This document shows, one piece after another, positions 47,924 through 64,000 of a DNA stretch of 64,000 nucleotides (the first letter of the stretch is position 1; each line of letters begins with the position of its first letter). The notes under the pieces are model-generated. The model saw nothing but the letters and a program-made list of their open reading frames with translations. It made no database searches and was not told where the DNA came from. Position numbers and translations under genes: made by a program. The DNA is from Ailurus styani (Eukaryota > Chordata > Mammalia > Carnivora > Ailuridae), in contig LNAC01000741.1 of NCBI GenBank assembly GCA_002007465.1, forward strand, positions 350,574 through 414,573, in the 5' to 3' direction.

Positions 47924-48905
47924 TGTCTTCCCATATGGATTTTACTTACCATCTTTTATTGAAATATTGGTTTAATTCTCCCATTGCTATTCAGCATGCC
48001 ATTAATTGTAAATTAAGAGTTCATATATGCATAGATCATTTCTGTACTCTGTTTTGCTCCATTGGCCTATTTGTACTTTTTTTAAGTACCAAATTGCTTT
48101 AATTGCCTTAGCTTTGTAATGACTCTTGATATCTAGTAGAGTACATTTTCTTGTTCCTACTTCAAGAACATTTTGACGATTCTTGCTTTTTTGTGTTTCA
48201 ATATAACTTTTTAAAGCAGCATATTAATTGCCAACAAAAAACAGTTTGCTGAAAGTTGGACTCTGATTATACTGAATTTAAAGATAAATTTAGGAGACGC
48301 CTGTGTGGCTCAGCAGGTTAAGTGGCTGCCTTTGGCTCAGATCATGATCCCAGGGTCCTGGGATTGAGTCCCACAAGGAACTCTTGCTCAGCGGGGAGCC
48401 TGTTTCTCTCTCTGCCTCTGCCTGCCACTCTACCTGCTTGTGCTCTCTTCCTCTCTCTCTGACAAATAAATAAATAAAATCTTTAAAAAATAAATAAAGG
48501 TAAATTTAGGACAAACGAATATCTTACAATTATTGTATATTCCAATCAATGGGAATGATATATTTTTGCATTTATTAAAGTTTTTAATTTCTCTCACTAA
48601 TACTTTATAAATTTTAATGTGGCGTTACTGTACAAATTTCTTAAATTTTTTTAATGTATTTGGTATTTTGGTACTGTTGTAAATGTTATCTTTTTAAGTA
48701 TTTTAATTTTTAAATGTTGCTGGTATAAAAATTTTTGACTTTATAATATTTTAAAACTAACTCTTTTTGTTCACTTATTAATTCTCATAATTCAACTGTA
48801 GATTCTTTTGGATATTCTATCTACACATTCATATCTTTTTTGCATTATGACATTTTTCATTCTTTATTTTCAATCCATATACATTTTGCTTCTTTTTCTT
48901 GACTT
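47920..48905 (-). repeat. Old antisense L1 fragment
   Basis: 'ttttgctccattggcctatt' and 'attgccttagctttgtaatg' match the reverse of L1 ORF2, much more decayed than the adjoining young L1. A SINE at 48296 interrupts it. Confidence 0.6.
48296..48500 (+). repeat. CAN-SINE, sense
   Basis: Target duplication taaatttagga at 48285-48295 and 48501-48511. The head has changed to gacgcctgtgtggctcagca. Confidence 0.94.
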
Positions 48906-51817
<2,912 letters not shown>

Positions 51818-51946
51818 TAAAATTCTGTTAGTTCAACGAAAAAAATCTTTACATATTTATAATTTTAAAATTTCATTAGTTTCATAGAATTCAGTAAATA
51901 CGTGTATTTAAACAATATGGATTATTATAAAAAATAGCATTTTACT

Positions 51947-52265
51947 AGGGCACCTGGGTGGCTCAGCCAGTTAAGCATCTGACTCTTTTTTTTTTTTTAA
52001 GATTTTATTTATTTATCATGTCAGAGAGAGAGAGCATAAGCAGGGTGAGCAGCAGGCAGAGGGAGAAGCAGGCTCCCCGCTGACCAAGGAGCCCGATGCA
52101 GGACTTGATCCTAGATCCCAAGACCCTGGGATCATGACCTGTTCTGAAGGCAGATGCTTAACCAATTGAGCCACCCACGTGTCCCAAGCATCTGACTCTT
52201 GATCTCAGGGATATGAGTTCAAGCCCCATGTTGGACTCCATTCTGGGCATGGAGAATATATACAT
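51947..52265 (+). repeat. Older CAN-SINE, sense, split by a younger one
   Basis: Outer halves 51947-51987 (gggcacctgggtggctcagc) and 52186-52265 (ctgactcttgatctcaggga). Its own target duplication is taaaaa(a)tagcattttac, just before 51947 and again at ~52281-52297. Confidence 0.9.
51988..52185 (-). repeat. Younger CAN-SINE, antisense, nested
   Basis: Inserted in the outer SINE with target duplication aagcatctgactctt at 51973-51987 and 52186-52200. Confidence 0.95.
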
Positions 52266-52369
52266 ACATGTATACATACATAAAAATAGCATTTTACCAA
52301 GTTTTTATGACCCTATCAAGGTGATACTTTTGCAGTTTATCATTTTTAAAAGTTGTAACAGTTGATATA

Positions 52370-52995
52370 TTAGTTTCCTAGAGTGGTCATAACATATTAC
52401 CACAAATTGGATGACTTAGGATAACAGAAATTGATTTTCACATTTCTGGGGGTTAGATGTCTAAAATCAAGGTGTTATAGGTTTTCTGTTGGCAGCTCTT
52501 GGAAGACTCTTGCATGCTTCTCTTCTAGCTTCTGGCAGTTGCTGGCAATTTTGGCTTTGAATTAATTAGTTAATTAATTTTTAAAAGATTTATTAGAGAG
52601 AGAGAGAGAGCACACAGAGGTAGAGAGAGAGGGAGAAGCAGACTCCCTGCTGATCAGAGAGCCCAACATAAGGCTCGATCCCAGGACCTTGAGATCAGGG
52701 CCTGAGCCAAAGGCAGATGACCAACTGACTGAGCCACCCAGGCACCCCCAATTTTGACTTTTAAATGTTTCCTTTCACACTCTGCTTCTACGTGTACATG
52801 CCGTTCTCCCCTGTGTGTATCCGAATCCACATTTTCCTCTTCTTATTAGGACACCAGTCATATTGGATCTAGGGCCACCCTATTGCAATATGACCTCATT
52901 ACATCTACAAAGACCCTATTTCCAGATATTCCAGAATCATTCTGAGCTCTAGATGGACATGAATTTGGGGGGTGGGGGAACACTATCAGCCCACA
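52370..52995 (-). repeat. MLT1-type MaLR LTR, antisense, split by a SINE
   Basis: The reverse complement shows the MLT1 order, including a reversed 'gtagatgtaatgaggtcata' word near 52890. It starts tagtttcctagagtggtcat on the + strand. It is a solitary, non-coding LTR remnant. Confidence 0.7.
52559..52748 (-). repeat. CAN-SINE, antisense, inside the LTR
   Basis: Target duplication caattttggcttt (52546-52558) against caattttgacttt (52749-52761), with one mismatch. Confidence 0.92.
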
Positions 52996-53410
52996 ACACT
53001 TGGCTTTCCTAATTTCTTTGTTGTAGAGAGGAAAGGTAGGGAACAGTGACTTGGGTACGTGTTCATGTACAGCATATGTTTATGCCCAGTTCAGTACCGT
53101 CAGTGATGCTGCAGCACTGAAGTTGAATCTTTCTTAAACTCCTCATTTGCTCCTCATCCCATTTCGTGTTGAAACTACCTCTGAAATATTCAATTTAAAG
53201 CCAGCTTATTAGCATTTTCTTAGTAAGGGAAGACCAGGATTATATACCCACACCCCAAGCAAATATACATACATTTCTATATTTTTTCCCATACTTTATA
53301 TTTCTGAAAATAAAAGTGGTCTTGGCCAGAAACTAACAATGTCAATCTCAGTGTCAATTTATGTCCAGTATAAGTGGACATAGAGTATTGAAATGGGAAG
53401 ACTAGGTTGG

Positions 53411-53610
53411 GAGTGCCTAGCTGGCTCAATCATTTGGTCATCTGACACTTGATTTCAGTTCATGTCATGGCCTCAGGGTCGTGGGATGGAGCCCTGAGTT
53501 GGGCTCCATGCTGGGCCCGACGGGAGATTTTCTCTTTTCCTCACTGCCTACCCTCCCTCCCCCGCTCGTGTGCACACTCTCTCTTAGAAAAAAAAAGATT
53601 AAAATAAAAA
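53411..53610 (+). repeat. Older CAN-SINE, sense
   Basis: A diverged copy (gagtgcctagctggctcaat). Target duplication ggaagactaggttgg at 53396-53410 against ggaagactaggtggg at 53611. Confidence 0.88.
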
Positions 53611-53986
53611 GGAAGACTAGGTGGGTTTTTTTTGGTTTGTTTTTTGGAACTGTGATTGAGAAATCTTATCTATTTGGATATGTGCTTTTAGGGGAAACAG
53701 TAGTAATATGAGATGAAATTATAGGCTAAATTATTAGTTTTCAATAGATGGGACATAATTGACATTTTGGGCAGGACAAGATCTCCTTGTGCAGGATTAT
53801 ACAGTTTTGTGGGACTCTTAGAATTTAGCATTCCCAGACCTCCGGAGGCACAAAATGCCAGCTGGACTCCTCCTTATCATATTATATTATACTGATGACT
53901 GCCAAAATTAAAGTTGGAATACTGTCCCCACTCTGTTATTTTATAAGAGGAAAATTTCACGACAGTAAAAAATCTCTTAAAGGCAT

Positions 53987-54105
53987 AGGGATGCCTGGCT
54001 GTCTCCGTCAGAAGAGCATGCACCTCTTGATCTCAGGATTGTGAATTTGAGCCCTATGTTGAAAATAAAGGTTACTAAGAAAAATAACTAAATAAATGGG
54101 AAAAA
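53987..54105 (+). repeat. Old CAN-SINE, sense, short type
   Basis: 'gggatgcctggctgtctccg', 'tcttgatctcaggattgtga' and a short tail, with no pyrimidine-rich body. Confidence 0.7.
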
Positions 54106-54304
54106 AAATTTTTTTTAACCTAAAGCAAAAGGTAAATCATTTTAAAGGGAAAATGTATTATTTTATCTAGTATGCTAATAAATATAAGCTCACCTATTTA
54201 TATTATAAAAATTATATTATCTTCTTTGGGGAAAATTTTTAGAAGATGATATAGTGTAACTATAATCACAAATCATTTTAATTGATTAACTCCTATTTTG
54301 AATA

Positions 54305-54345
54305 AAACATTTATGTAATCTGTAAAACATTTATGTAATCTATGT
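54305..54345 (+). repeat. Short tandem repeat, 20-bp unit, two copies
   Basis: The unit aaaacatttatgtaatctgt is repeated once, with a partial third (atgtaatc). Confidence 0.8.
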
Positions 54346-54509
54346 AATCCTAGCCACTCAGAAAAATTATTTTTGAAGCTATGTAGACTTCATACTATAT
54401 TCTTTATTACTTTGTTATAAAATCAGACTATTGAGAAAAGAGCCTCTTCTAGAAATAGAATATGATGGTTTGGATTTTATATTGCTACATTAAATCACAT
54501 ATCTCATAA

Positions 54510-54836
<327 letters not shown>

Positions 54837-55194
54837 TAATTCAGTGACTCCTGGGGCCCGAAGGGCTTCAAAAAATAGAATTGATTTTCAAGTTAGTTAT
54901 AGTCTAGGTTTTGTAAAAGGACATGGAATATACATGAAAGAACAAGGGCTAATAATTAAGGATAAGGCTCTAGAAGAAAGTGTTGTGAAATATTTTTAAA
55001 GAGAAAATATTTAATAGCAAAATGTTTCTTTAACTTTATGGAGGCACAGCAGCAAGCAAAAAATATCAATAGTTCTAAGTTGTAGAAAAAACAATTAAAA
55101 TAATAAAAAGTTGGATGTATAAACTCCCAAGAGACTAAATGTTTATGTTTATACACCAATAGGAGTTTTATTTTTATTTATTTACTTTTTTTCC

Positions 55195-55263
55195 CCTCTT
55201 TTTTTTTTTTCTTTTATTATTTGCCCCAGGGATACAGGTTTGTGAATCATCAGGCTTACACCT
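55195..55263 (-). repeat. L1 3' end, ~65 bp, extremely 5'-truncated
   Basis: Poly(T), then 'attatttgccccagggatac' and 'gtgaatcatcaggcttacac', the last bases of the carnivore L1 3' UTR. It stops a few bases before the inverted-repeat arm at 55269. Confidence 0.88.
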
Positions 55264-55268
55264 AGGCG

Positions 55269-55532
55269 TTTTATCTGTTACCATTTACTATTCAGATGTG
55301 GACAGCAATCCCCTTCTCTCCTGATCATGCTTCTCTGTCACAGTTAAGAACTAGTAACGTACATCCCTAGGTGCATTTTACAAAATACATATAAGTAAGT
55401 GAGAAGAAGTTAAGTTAAAGTACACACACACACACATATACACACACATACACACATATACACACACACACATAAAAGGGGAAAGGAGAGAATTGCTGTC
55501 CACATATGAATAGTAAATGGTAATAGGTAAAA
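55269..55532. repeat. Inverted repeat, 41-bp arms, 182-bp spacer
   Basis: Arm 1 is 55269-55309, arm 2 is 55492-55532; 38 of 41 positions pair. The spacer contains a (CA)n-rich run at 55424-55473. Confidence 0.9.
55424..55473 (+). repeat. (CA)n / (CATA) microsatellite
   Basis: cacacacacacacatataca-type run with CATA interruptions. Confidence 0.92.
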
Positions 55533-55660
55533 TCCTGTTGGTGAACATAAACGTTTAGTCTTATTGAAGTTTGTGTATCACATTTTGTATCTATCATATA
55601 TAGATCTACATACATATTATATATTGAAAATTAGGTGACCCTAAAATAGTGAACCATTGG

Positions 55661-55772
55661 GGTGCCTTGCAAGCTCAGTCAGTACAGCATGTGACTTTTG
55701 ATCTTGAGGTCGTGGGTTCAAGTCCCACATTGGGTATAGAGATTATTTAAAAATAAAATCTTTAAAAATATA
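55661..55772 (+). repeat. Old tRNA-like CAN-SINE
   Basis: It preserves a good pol III B-box-like stretch (gtcgtgggttcaagtcccac) and a short A/T tail. It resembles a tRNA, but the full sequence does not fold as one and ends in a SINE tail. Confidence 0.8.
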
Positions 55773-57189
55773 AAATAGCAAACCATCTTATTTATAAAAA
55801 GCAAAAACCAGAATAATATATCTTTGAAGTATGCATCAATAGAAAAATATTTGTTTTAACCCATTTAGCTTCTTTCTCCATGTATTTTTCACTTTGGCTT
55901 TTTTTTTAAATGTCCTGTGTTTAATCACTTGACTGGCTTGTTAATGTTTTTGAAATTAACTGTTGCTTTATTAATTATTGGTGACTTTTTGGTATTGGAC
56001 CAACTCCTATTAGTGAACATATTTTAAAGGTAATAAAGAACTACAATTCTCTAATTCCTATGATATACAAAACTATATGCAGTTCTTATGATTGCAGGCT
56101 TAGAAGGCTATAATATTAAGGAAAAATCAGGATAACTTTATAAATATTTTTTGGGATTTTAAATTTCCAGTGTATTTAAGTGAGTTAGAAAATTGACAAA
56201 GAAAAAGGGATGCTGGCTAATGAAAGCTATTTTTGAGTTTATTGGTCTTACTGAAAACATGAGATCTGCTCTTTCTTTTTGTTGCTGCTGTGTAATTCCT
56301 CTTGAGATATGTGCTCCAGTGAAGTTACAGTTCAGCTTTCTGACTCTTATATAATGAAAGTTGGAAATGCAGGAACATTTTAAGTGAGCCAACCAGTTTT
56401 TATACCATAGAATACTTAGCCAAAATATGTTTGCATAATCAGGATGAATGAGGCTGAGTCATGAATACTTGGTTATTTTCTGAACATGGTTTTCTCAGTA
56501 TTCTTTATTGAATTAACTACATTAAGAAAAATAGTTCTGAAAATGGATTAAAATTATAAAAATAAATCATGCTTAGTATAATAAACTAAGCAATTTATAC
56601 GTATATATAGAAGAAATTAGTAGCCAGTCCCCTTCTTAAGCTTACCACCTTTTCTTCAGTGTTTTATGCTAAATCCTCAACAGTAGCGTTTAGACACTCA
56701 ACTCACCAAATATTTATGAGCACCTACTTTACGCTAGGTCCTGTAGAAACTTGAGAAACTCAAGGAAGACTGACAAAACATGGCCTCTCACTCAGGAATT
56801 TACAGTTTAGTGGAAATAGAGATATAAATAAGTGAATATGTAAAACTTAATAGAATTATATATGAGTTATGTTCTACATACAAGTAGAGCAAAGGAAAGA
56901 ATAATGTATTTTGATTGGAAATGTAAGATATGATTGAACAGGATTTTAAAATATGAATCAGTTTCACGTAATGATTTTTCTTATGTTTTAATGATATTTT
57001 TATGTTTTCTTAATTCTTAGTAAATGTTTTTGTATTTTCTTAATTTTTAATTTGCTAATAATTTCTTTCATTTTTCCCTTCTTTAGTATTTTTTCTTACT
57101 CAGTTTTTAAAAACTTCTCATTTACCTTTATTTTTATATTCCTTTTTTCATTTTATTGTCTTTGCTGTCTTTTCCTCTAATATCTATTT

Positions 57190-58033
57190 GACATTTTTCC
57201 CACCTGCCCCACTCCAATAGTGGACTACTTTGTTGAATCCAGTTTCTTATTTTCTCCTGTTTCCATGGTTTGTCCTGAAGATATATATCCCAAATCTATA
57301 GTACTACTTCCCATTTTGACTATCACTACTACCCCGATCCAAGGCCTCACTATCTCTCCTACATTATTGTGGTAGCTTTTAAACAGTTCCCTTACTTTCA
57401 TTACCCACGACCCCAGTCCTTTAGCTATGTAGCAGCCCGGTGATCCTTTAAAACCAGGTCAAATTATGTTACTCTTCTGATCAGCACTCCCAAGTGGCTC
57501 TCCATCTCCTCAAAGCAAAGCCAAAGTCCTGATGGTGGCCTCAAGAGCTTATATCATGTGGTTCGGTGACTTCTCCTAGAGCAGTACTTTTACTGTCCTC
57601 CGCTCTGGCCACCTTGACTGATTTATTCAGGGAGCCTAAGCATGCTTCTCCCTTACGGCTTCTGCATTTACTGCTCATGAAATGGTCTTCCCACGTATCT
57701 GGATTTCATCTTCTCTTACCTATTTTAGATCTTTGCCCTAGTCACGTTCTCAGCGAGGACCTACTTTACCACCTTGTTTAAAGTCACAGCCCTTAACTCC
57801 CTGGTACTGCCTATCTCCTTTGTCTATTAATTTTTTTCCTCATAACACTTAAGACTTTCTTTGTATAATTTTATTTTTTTGTCATGTATTGTTCATTTAC
57901 TACACTAGTTTATAAACTCTGTGACATTGGGGTTTTTGTATGATTTATCCATTGATCTTTTCCCAATACCTAGAGTAGTGCTTGACACATAGAAGGTACT
58001 CAGAAAAGTTTTTGTTGAATGACTGAGTTAATG
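57190..58033 (+). repeat. L2 LINE fragment, sense
   Basis: 'gtggctctccatctcctcaa', 'aagccaaagtcctgatggtg' and the 3' end 'agtgcttgacacatagaagg' ... 'tttttgttgaatgactga' are in L2 order. Ancient, with no open frame. Confidence 0.75.
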
Positions 58034-58639
58034 CTTGTAGCATTTTCAGTATTCTTGAGTAGGTTATTTTGCCTATCTCAAAAACTCAGTGTTGGAACTG
58101 TTTTTAACTTGAAGATTTTGTTCCAGAAATCGTTACTGAGGTTGTAACACTAGTTATTTGCTTGTATAATATAAAATTCCTCTCTGATAACTGTGGAGCA
58201 GGACTCTTTTCTATTCTAAATATAGTTCACATACAAAGTGAGGTTCTGTGTTTCTGGAAATGATTATTTGTCAGAGATTTTGGACAGCTGCCACACTAGG
58301 CTTTCTCCAAACTTCTGATTATTCCCTGTCACACTTGTGGCTTCCCGTGCAGATTTTGCTATTCTGTGTTGCTTCTAGCCATATTTACATACTTAGGGAA
58401 TTTGTGAGGTTTTTTGTTTTTTGTTTTTCTTTTTATTCCTGTCTTTGCTGAAGGTGTAAAAGATTTTTTTTTTCTCCATCTTGTTGTTCACTATGGTTTC
58501 CAGGAGAAAACAGAAAATTTGCAGCTAAGCTGTCACCAAGTTTCTATCAAAATCTGCTTAATTGTCAGGAGAAAGAAAATCAATGAATGTTATGTTTAAA
58601 AAAAGGGGGGAGCAATTCACAAAAGGGAGAAAATGTTTG

Positions 58640-59415
58640 TATATCATATATTTGACTTATGATTTAGATTTTAGTAACCAAAATATATCGAAGTGCCACT
58701 TTGCACTTACTAGGTTGGCTTTTTAAAATAAAAAAAGTCAATAACAGTGCTGATGAAGACATGGAGAAATTGGAGCTTTCACACATTGCTGGTAGGAGTG
58801 TAAAATGGTGCAGCTGCTTTGGAAAACAGCTTGGCAGTTCCTCAAAAGTTAAACATAGAGTTATCATATGATCCAGCAATTCCATTTCTAGATATATACT
58901 GAAGAGAATTGAAAACATATGTCCCCATAAAAACTTGCACATATGTTCATAGCAGCATTATTCATAACTGCCAAAAAGTGGAAACAGCTCAGTGCTCATA
59001 GAGTGATGAATAAATAAACAAAATATGGTATATCCAAATAATGGAATATTATTGAGCCATTAAAAGAAATGAAATACTGATACATGGTGCAACATGGATG
59101 AACTTTGAAAATATTATGCAATGGGAAAGAAGCCAGATAGAAAGGGTCACACATTTATATGAAATGTCCAGAATAGGGATATCCCTAAAGACAGAAAGAT
59201 TAGTGGTTGCTAGGAGCTAAGTGGCAGGAGAAGTGGGGAGCAGCTGCTTACAGCTATAGGATTTCTCCTTGAGGTGATGAAAATGTTCTGGAATTAGTGG
59301 CAGTGCAAGTGGTTGCACCGCTTCATGCATATGTACCACTAACTTACATACTTCAGAAGGGTGAACATTACAGTTTGTGTGTTATCTCAATAAAGAATGT
59401 TAAAAATGGAAAAGT
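58640..59415 (+). repeat. Old sense L1 3' end
   Basis: 'gtgctgatgaagacatggag', 'catatgatccagcaattcca' and 'aacatggatgaactttgaaa' follow L1 ORF2 end and 3' UTR in sense, ending 'ctcaataaagaatgttaaaa'. It is the clearest L1 fragment on the gene's own strand. Confidence 0.82.
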
Positions 59416-60484
59416 TACAGAGAATAATCAAGAGTGTCAAGTGCCATAGACATCAAATGAAATAGGTTGTGAAAGGTGCCATTTGAATTGGCAATTGATT
59501 ATCGATCATTTTATCACTCATCAGTGAACTTAGCAATCACTCATCGGTGACATTGGTGAGAGCGAATGCAGTGGACAGATGGGAACATAAGGTGACTGCA
59601 GTGAACCGAGGGAGGAGGGGTAGATAAAGGTGGAATAAGTAATAGACTTCTTTTCAAGAAGCATGACAATAAAACTTCAGAAAATGTGGGAAAAGTATAG
59701 CTGGATAGTAGTATAAAATTGAGATGTTTTGTTTGTTCAATATGGTAAAGAACCGTCAGCACGTTGTAAGGAAGAAATGAGAGAGGAATGTAGGTATGGG
59801 AAAGAGTAATTGTTGAAGCAAGGTGCTTGCATAATTGAAGGGATGAAATAAAAAGCACAGTGGAGATTAAACTTAAACAAAATAAATGATATGTCTTCTG
59901 AAAAAGGCTAGAAGGAATTAAGAAGTTGTAGACTATTGCTAAGTTTGTACAATGCAGCTGAAGAAATTAGTGTCATTTCTACAGGACTATTTTCTCTGAA
60001 GTAGGAGGAAGAGTTATTAGCCAGGAATCAGGTAAACGAGGTAGAGTAGAGACCCTGGGGTGAGTAGTGAAGATTGCAATAGATTGGGGGACCTGGAGAG
60101 TACTGTTAATAATCATAAAATAGTGATAATTCCTATTGTCAGGTATGTAGGTTCTTTACCTAGACTACATGTTATCATCGTAATAGAGAACTCAAGCTCG
60201 TTGTGGTTGAATACCTTCCCTGTTGTTAACTGTAAAGTGACAACAGGTGGGGTTAGAAGTCACATACACATGATTTCAGAGTTATATTCAGACTCTTTAG
60301 GGTGAAGATGTTAAAGGTAGGCTGCACCAGCAGTAGATACCATCATTTTAAGAATCGTCTTTCATATTTTGACCTAGGATCTCTTTTGCGTACTCAATAA
60401 AGAAAGCAAGGACATGGAAAGAATCTGTTAGATTCAGAGAGTGCTTTAAGACTTGAGCAAATGAGTTTTCTCTTCATCTTTTAG

Positions 60485-61977
<1,493 letters not shown>

Positions 61978-62319
61978 TAAAGTCAACCAAAAGCTGTCAA
62001 AGACTGTTTTATTGATGTTTGTTTTGTTTATATCATTTAATTTATACCATTTTATATCTGTAATAATCATAGGTTCTTATAACTATATTGTGTGAAGCAG
62101 TAAAAGACCAAGGGTATAATTTGTCCCTTCACTTTCCAGTAGACCTAGCCCTTATTCTTTGCTTTTCTCAAGAAAAATACGAAAGTCTGATATTTCCCTT
62201 ATATATCGCATTTTTGTATGCATTCTGAGAATGGAAATATATAAAACTCTGTAGATAAGAAGTTTTATATAATGGAATAGTTTCTCCTTTATGTTACTTA
62301 GGCATTGGTTATTAGTTGC

Positions 62320-62450
62320 CATTTCTAGTGTTAGCTGACCTGTTTTCGTATCTTGGTTCACTACTTTGTAGCTTTGGGGTCTCGGGCAAGTTACTTATCT
62401 CTGTCAAAAATGAGGAGTATAAAAGTTAACTCCTAATTGTTTTGAAAACC
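62320..62450 (+). repeat. MIR-like ancient SINE
   Basis: 'ctcgggcaagttacttatct' and 'aaaaatgaggagtataaaag' match the MIR core and following region in sense. Confidence 0.6.
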
Positions 62451-62518
62451 CAAAATAAAAAAGTTACATTGAATTTTTCCATAAATGATTCTAATTAACT
62501 CCTCGTTTCAATTAACTT

Positions 62519-62722
62519 TTTTTTTAAGATTTTATTATTTTTTATTATTTATTATTTATTTATTTGAGAGAGAGAGAATGAGAGAGATGGACCATGAGAG
62601 GGAGCATGAGCATCAGACTCCCCGCTGAGTAGGGATCCCGATGCGGGACTCGATCCAGGATTCCAGGATTATGACCTGAGCCCAAGGCAGTTGTGTAACC
62701 AACTGAGCCACCCAGGCGCCCC
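62519..62722 (-). repeat. CAN-SINE, antisense
   Basis: Target duplication tcaattaactt at 62508-62518 and 62723-62733. It has an expanded (TTTATTA)n tail. Confidence 0.94.
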
Positions 62723-63198
62723 TCAATTAACTTCTTAAAAAATTCCTAGAACTGTGGATTTGCTTAAAAGTTACTGAATTCGTGCTTAAATTCAAAACAA
62801 GACATGTTTAAATCATGGTACTTAAAAGAGAAAACTTCATATTCTCTAGTAGTTGCATCTTACAAGACATGAACCAGATTAGTCCATTCTGTCTTTCTTT
62901 TAATAGCAGCTAGACTTGAGGGAAAATTGTTAATGTTTATGGACTGTTCCTAATTATTCCTTTGCAGATAGCACAAAGCCTAGCCATAAGACATAGCAGA
63001 CACTCAAGCCTTTTTAAATCATGACTGCATGATGTTAGTTTAGTGGTTAAGACATTATCGCTAATGAAGTAGGAATCAGGAACTTAATCCTATCTGGCTT
63101 ATTTGTAACGTTACTCTTCCCAATAAAATTTTTCTTAAATATTTTCCAAAGACATTTTGTTGTAGAATGGAAACATATCAATAAAACTCATTCTCCTG

Positions 63199-63430
63199 GG
63201 CCCCTGGGTGTCTCAGTCAGTTAATTGTCTGACTCTTGATTTTGGCTCAGATCATGATCCTCAGGGTCATGAGACTAAGTCCTGTGTAGGGCTCTGTGGT
63301 TGGCCTGGAGCCTGCTGAAGATTCTCTCTCTCTGTCTGCCCTCCTACCCCCAGTGTTGTGCATGCTCTCTCTTTCTCTAAATAAATAAATAAATAAACAA
63401 GCAAACAAACAAATAAATAAATAAATAAAA
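63199..63430 (+). repeat. CAN-SINE with expanded tail
   Basis: Head gggcccctgggtgtctcagt. The tail is an (AAATA)n/(CAAA)n run at 63379-63428. Target duplication is cattctcct-like on both sides. Confidence 0.9.
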
Positions 63431-63810
63431 TCCATTCTCCTATTATCCAGTCATTAAATTAGAATCATCATCTTCAAATTAAAGGGACTAGATGTTATTT
63501 ATAGGCATTTCACAGCCTATTATTTAGCTTTGTCTAAATGAAGGTACCATATTGATCTTGAAAGACTGATTATTTTAACAAAAATAATAGATTTTTATGT
63601 AGATAGATTTTTACCTTTTTTATTAGCCTATTTGGTCAAAGGGATCAAACCACCACTGGGTGCTCTTGATATCTATCCTGAAATTATATGTTTTTGTGTG
63701 TGTGTACACGCATGTACAAGTGCACATATATTTCTCGAACGTATGTCTTTCGAGTAACTGGTTTTGGAAAGCCGTTAGTACTTGACTTTGCTTTAACGTG
63801 TTTTTTGAAG

Positions 63811-64000
63811 GTGGAACAAGCCAGTCAGATGTGTCTGCTCTTCCTGCGGTCCCATCAAGTACTGATTTGGAAGTGGGGGAGAGTGCAATGGAAGTCGATC
63901 CTTCAGCTGAGCAGTCTCTCCAGCCTTCTGCGTCTGCTGCAATGTCAGCTCAGGCTCATTCGACATCCTCTTCTACAGAAAGCCCTCGTTCTACTTCTTT
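63811..64000 (+). CDS. DCAF6: DCAF6 exon 10 (partial, runs off the window)
   Basis: The visible 190 nt encode (G)[19 protein letters not shown] followed by a Ser/Thr/Ala/Pro-rich stretch ending ...[15 protein letters not shown], human residues ~373-435. It is the start of the long disordered central region between the two blocks of WD40 repeats. It diverges from the human sequence more than any other exon here (for example [17 protein letters not shown] against ISTLPTVPSSPDLEVSE as recalled), as expected for a disordered segment. The frame is open to the last base. Acceptor is tttttgaag, in phase 1. Confidence 0.92.
   Translation, partial: MEQASQMCLLFLRSHQVLIWKWGRVQWKSILQLSSLSSLLRLLQCQLRLIRHPLLQKALVLLL

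Noticed and set aside
55661..55735. A possible tRNA gene (good B-box, gtcgtgggttcaagtcccac).
   Set aside because: The A-box half is degraded and the sequence continues into a SINE tail; it is an old CAN-SINE.

Overview
The window is mammalian nuclear DNA, almost certainly from a carnivoran and probably a mustelid. It carries dozens of carnivore tRNA-Lys-derived SINEs (CAN-SINEs). Most of the younger ones share the 'gtgggttaaagcctctgcct' head and 'tctctgcctacttgtgatct' tail that I associate with mustelids. The species call is inference from these repeat signatures.

There is one recognisable host gene, on the + strand: DCAF6 (NRIP/IQWD1), a WD40 substrate receptor of CUL4-DDB1 ubiquitin ligases and a nuclear-receptor coactivator. 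Nine coding exons are visible, numbered 2-10 on the human scheme: 16702-16763, 29453-29545, 38655-38840, 50906-51019, 51656-51791, 54577-54791, 60485-60578, 61844-61963 and 63811 to beyond the window edge. All have GT-AG borders and matching codon phases. They encode about residues 33-435: five WD40 repeats, a basic linker and the start of the Ser-rich disordered region. Exon 1 (the first ~32 residues) lies upstream. The 3' half of the gene, with the IQ motif and last WD40 repeats, lies downstream. Positions 1-430 are GC-rich and look like the tail of the promoter CpG island.

The rest is intron, largely retrotransposon. Intron 1 (>16 kb) has an old antisense LINE-1 interrupted by a Tigger1 DNA transposon, plus a MaLR LTR and many SINEs. 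Introns 2-4 are crowded with antisense L1 fragments. Intron 4 holds a young 5'-truncated L1 (44.3-47.9 kb) with a nearly open 999-codon ORF2 remnant. Introns 5-9 are shorter and carry SINEs, an MLT1-type LTR, L2, MIR and L1 pieces.

Two sites look like assembly errors rather than biology. A single N at 8125 separates two near-identical 1.67-kb copies. A single N at 44373 separates two ~285-bp copies just before a 155-N gap. The most curious sequence structures are a perfect 44-bp palindrome beside a (GT)n tract, a 41-bp inverted repeat at the 5' junction of a tiny L1 insertion, a poly(A)-only insertion with a 16-bp target duplication, an exon 9 start that rebuilds a 5' splice site, and a (TA)n tract just past the exon 4 donor. 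I found no convincing undescribed gene system.
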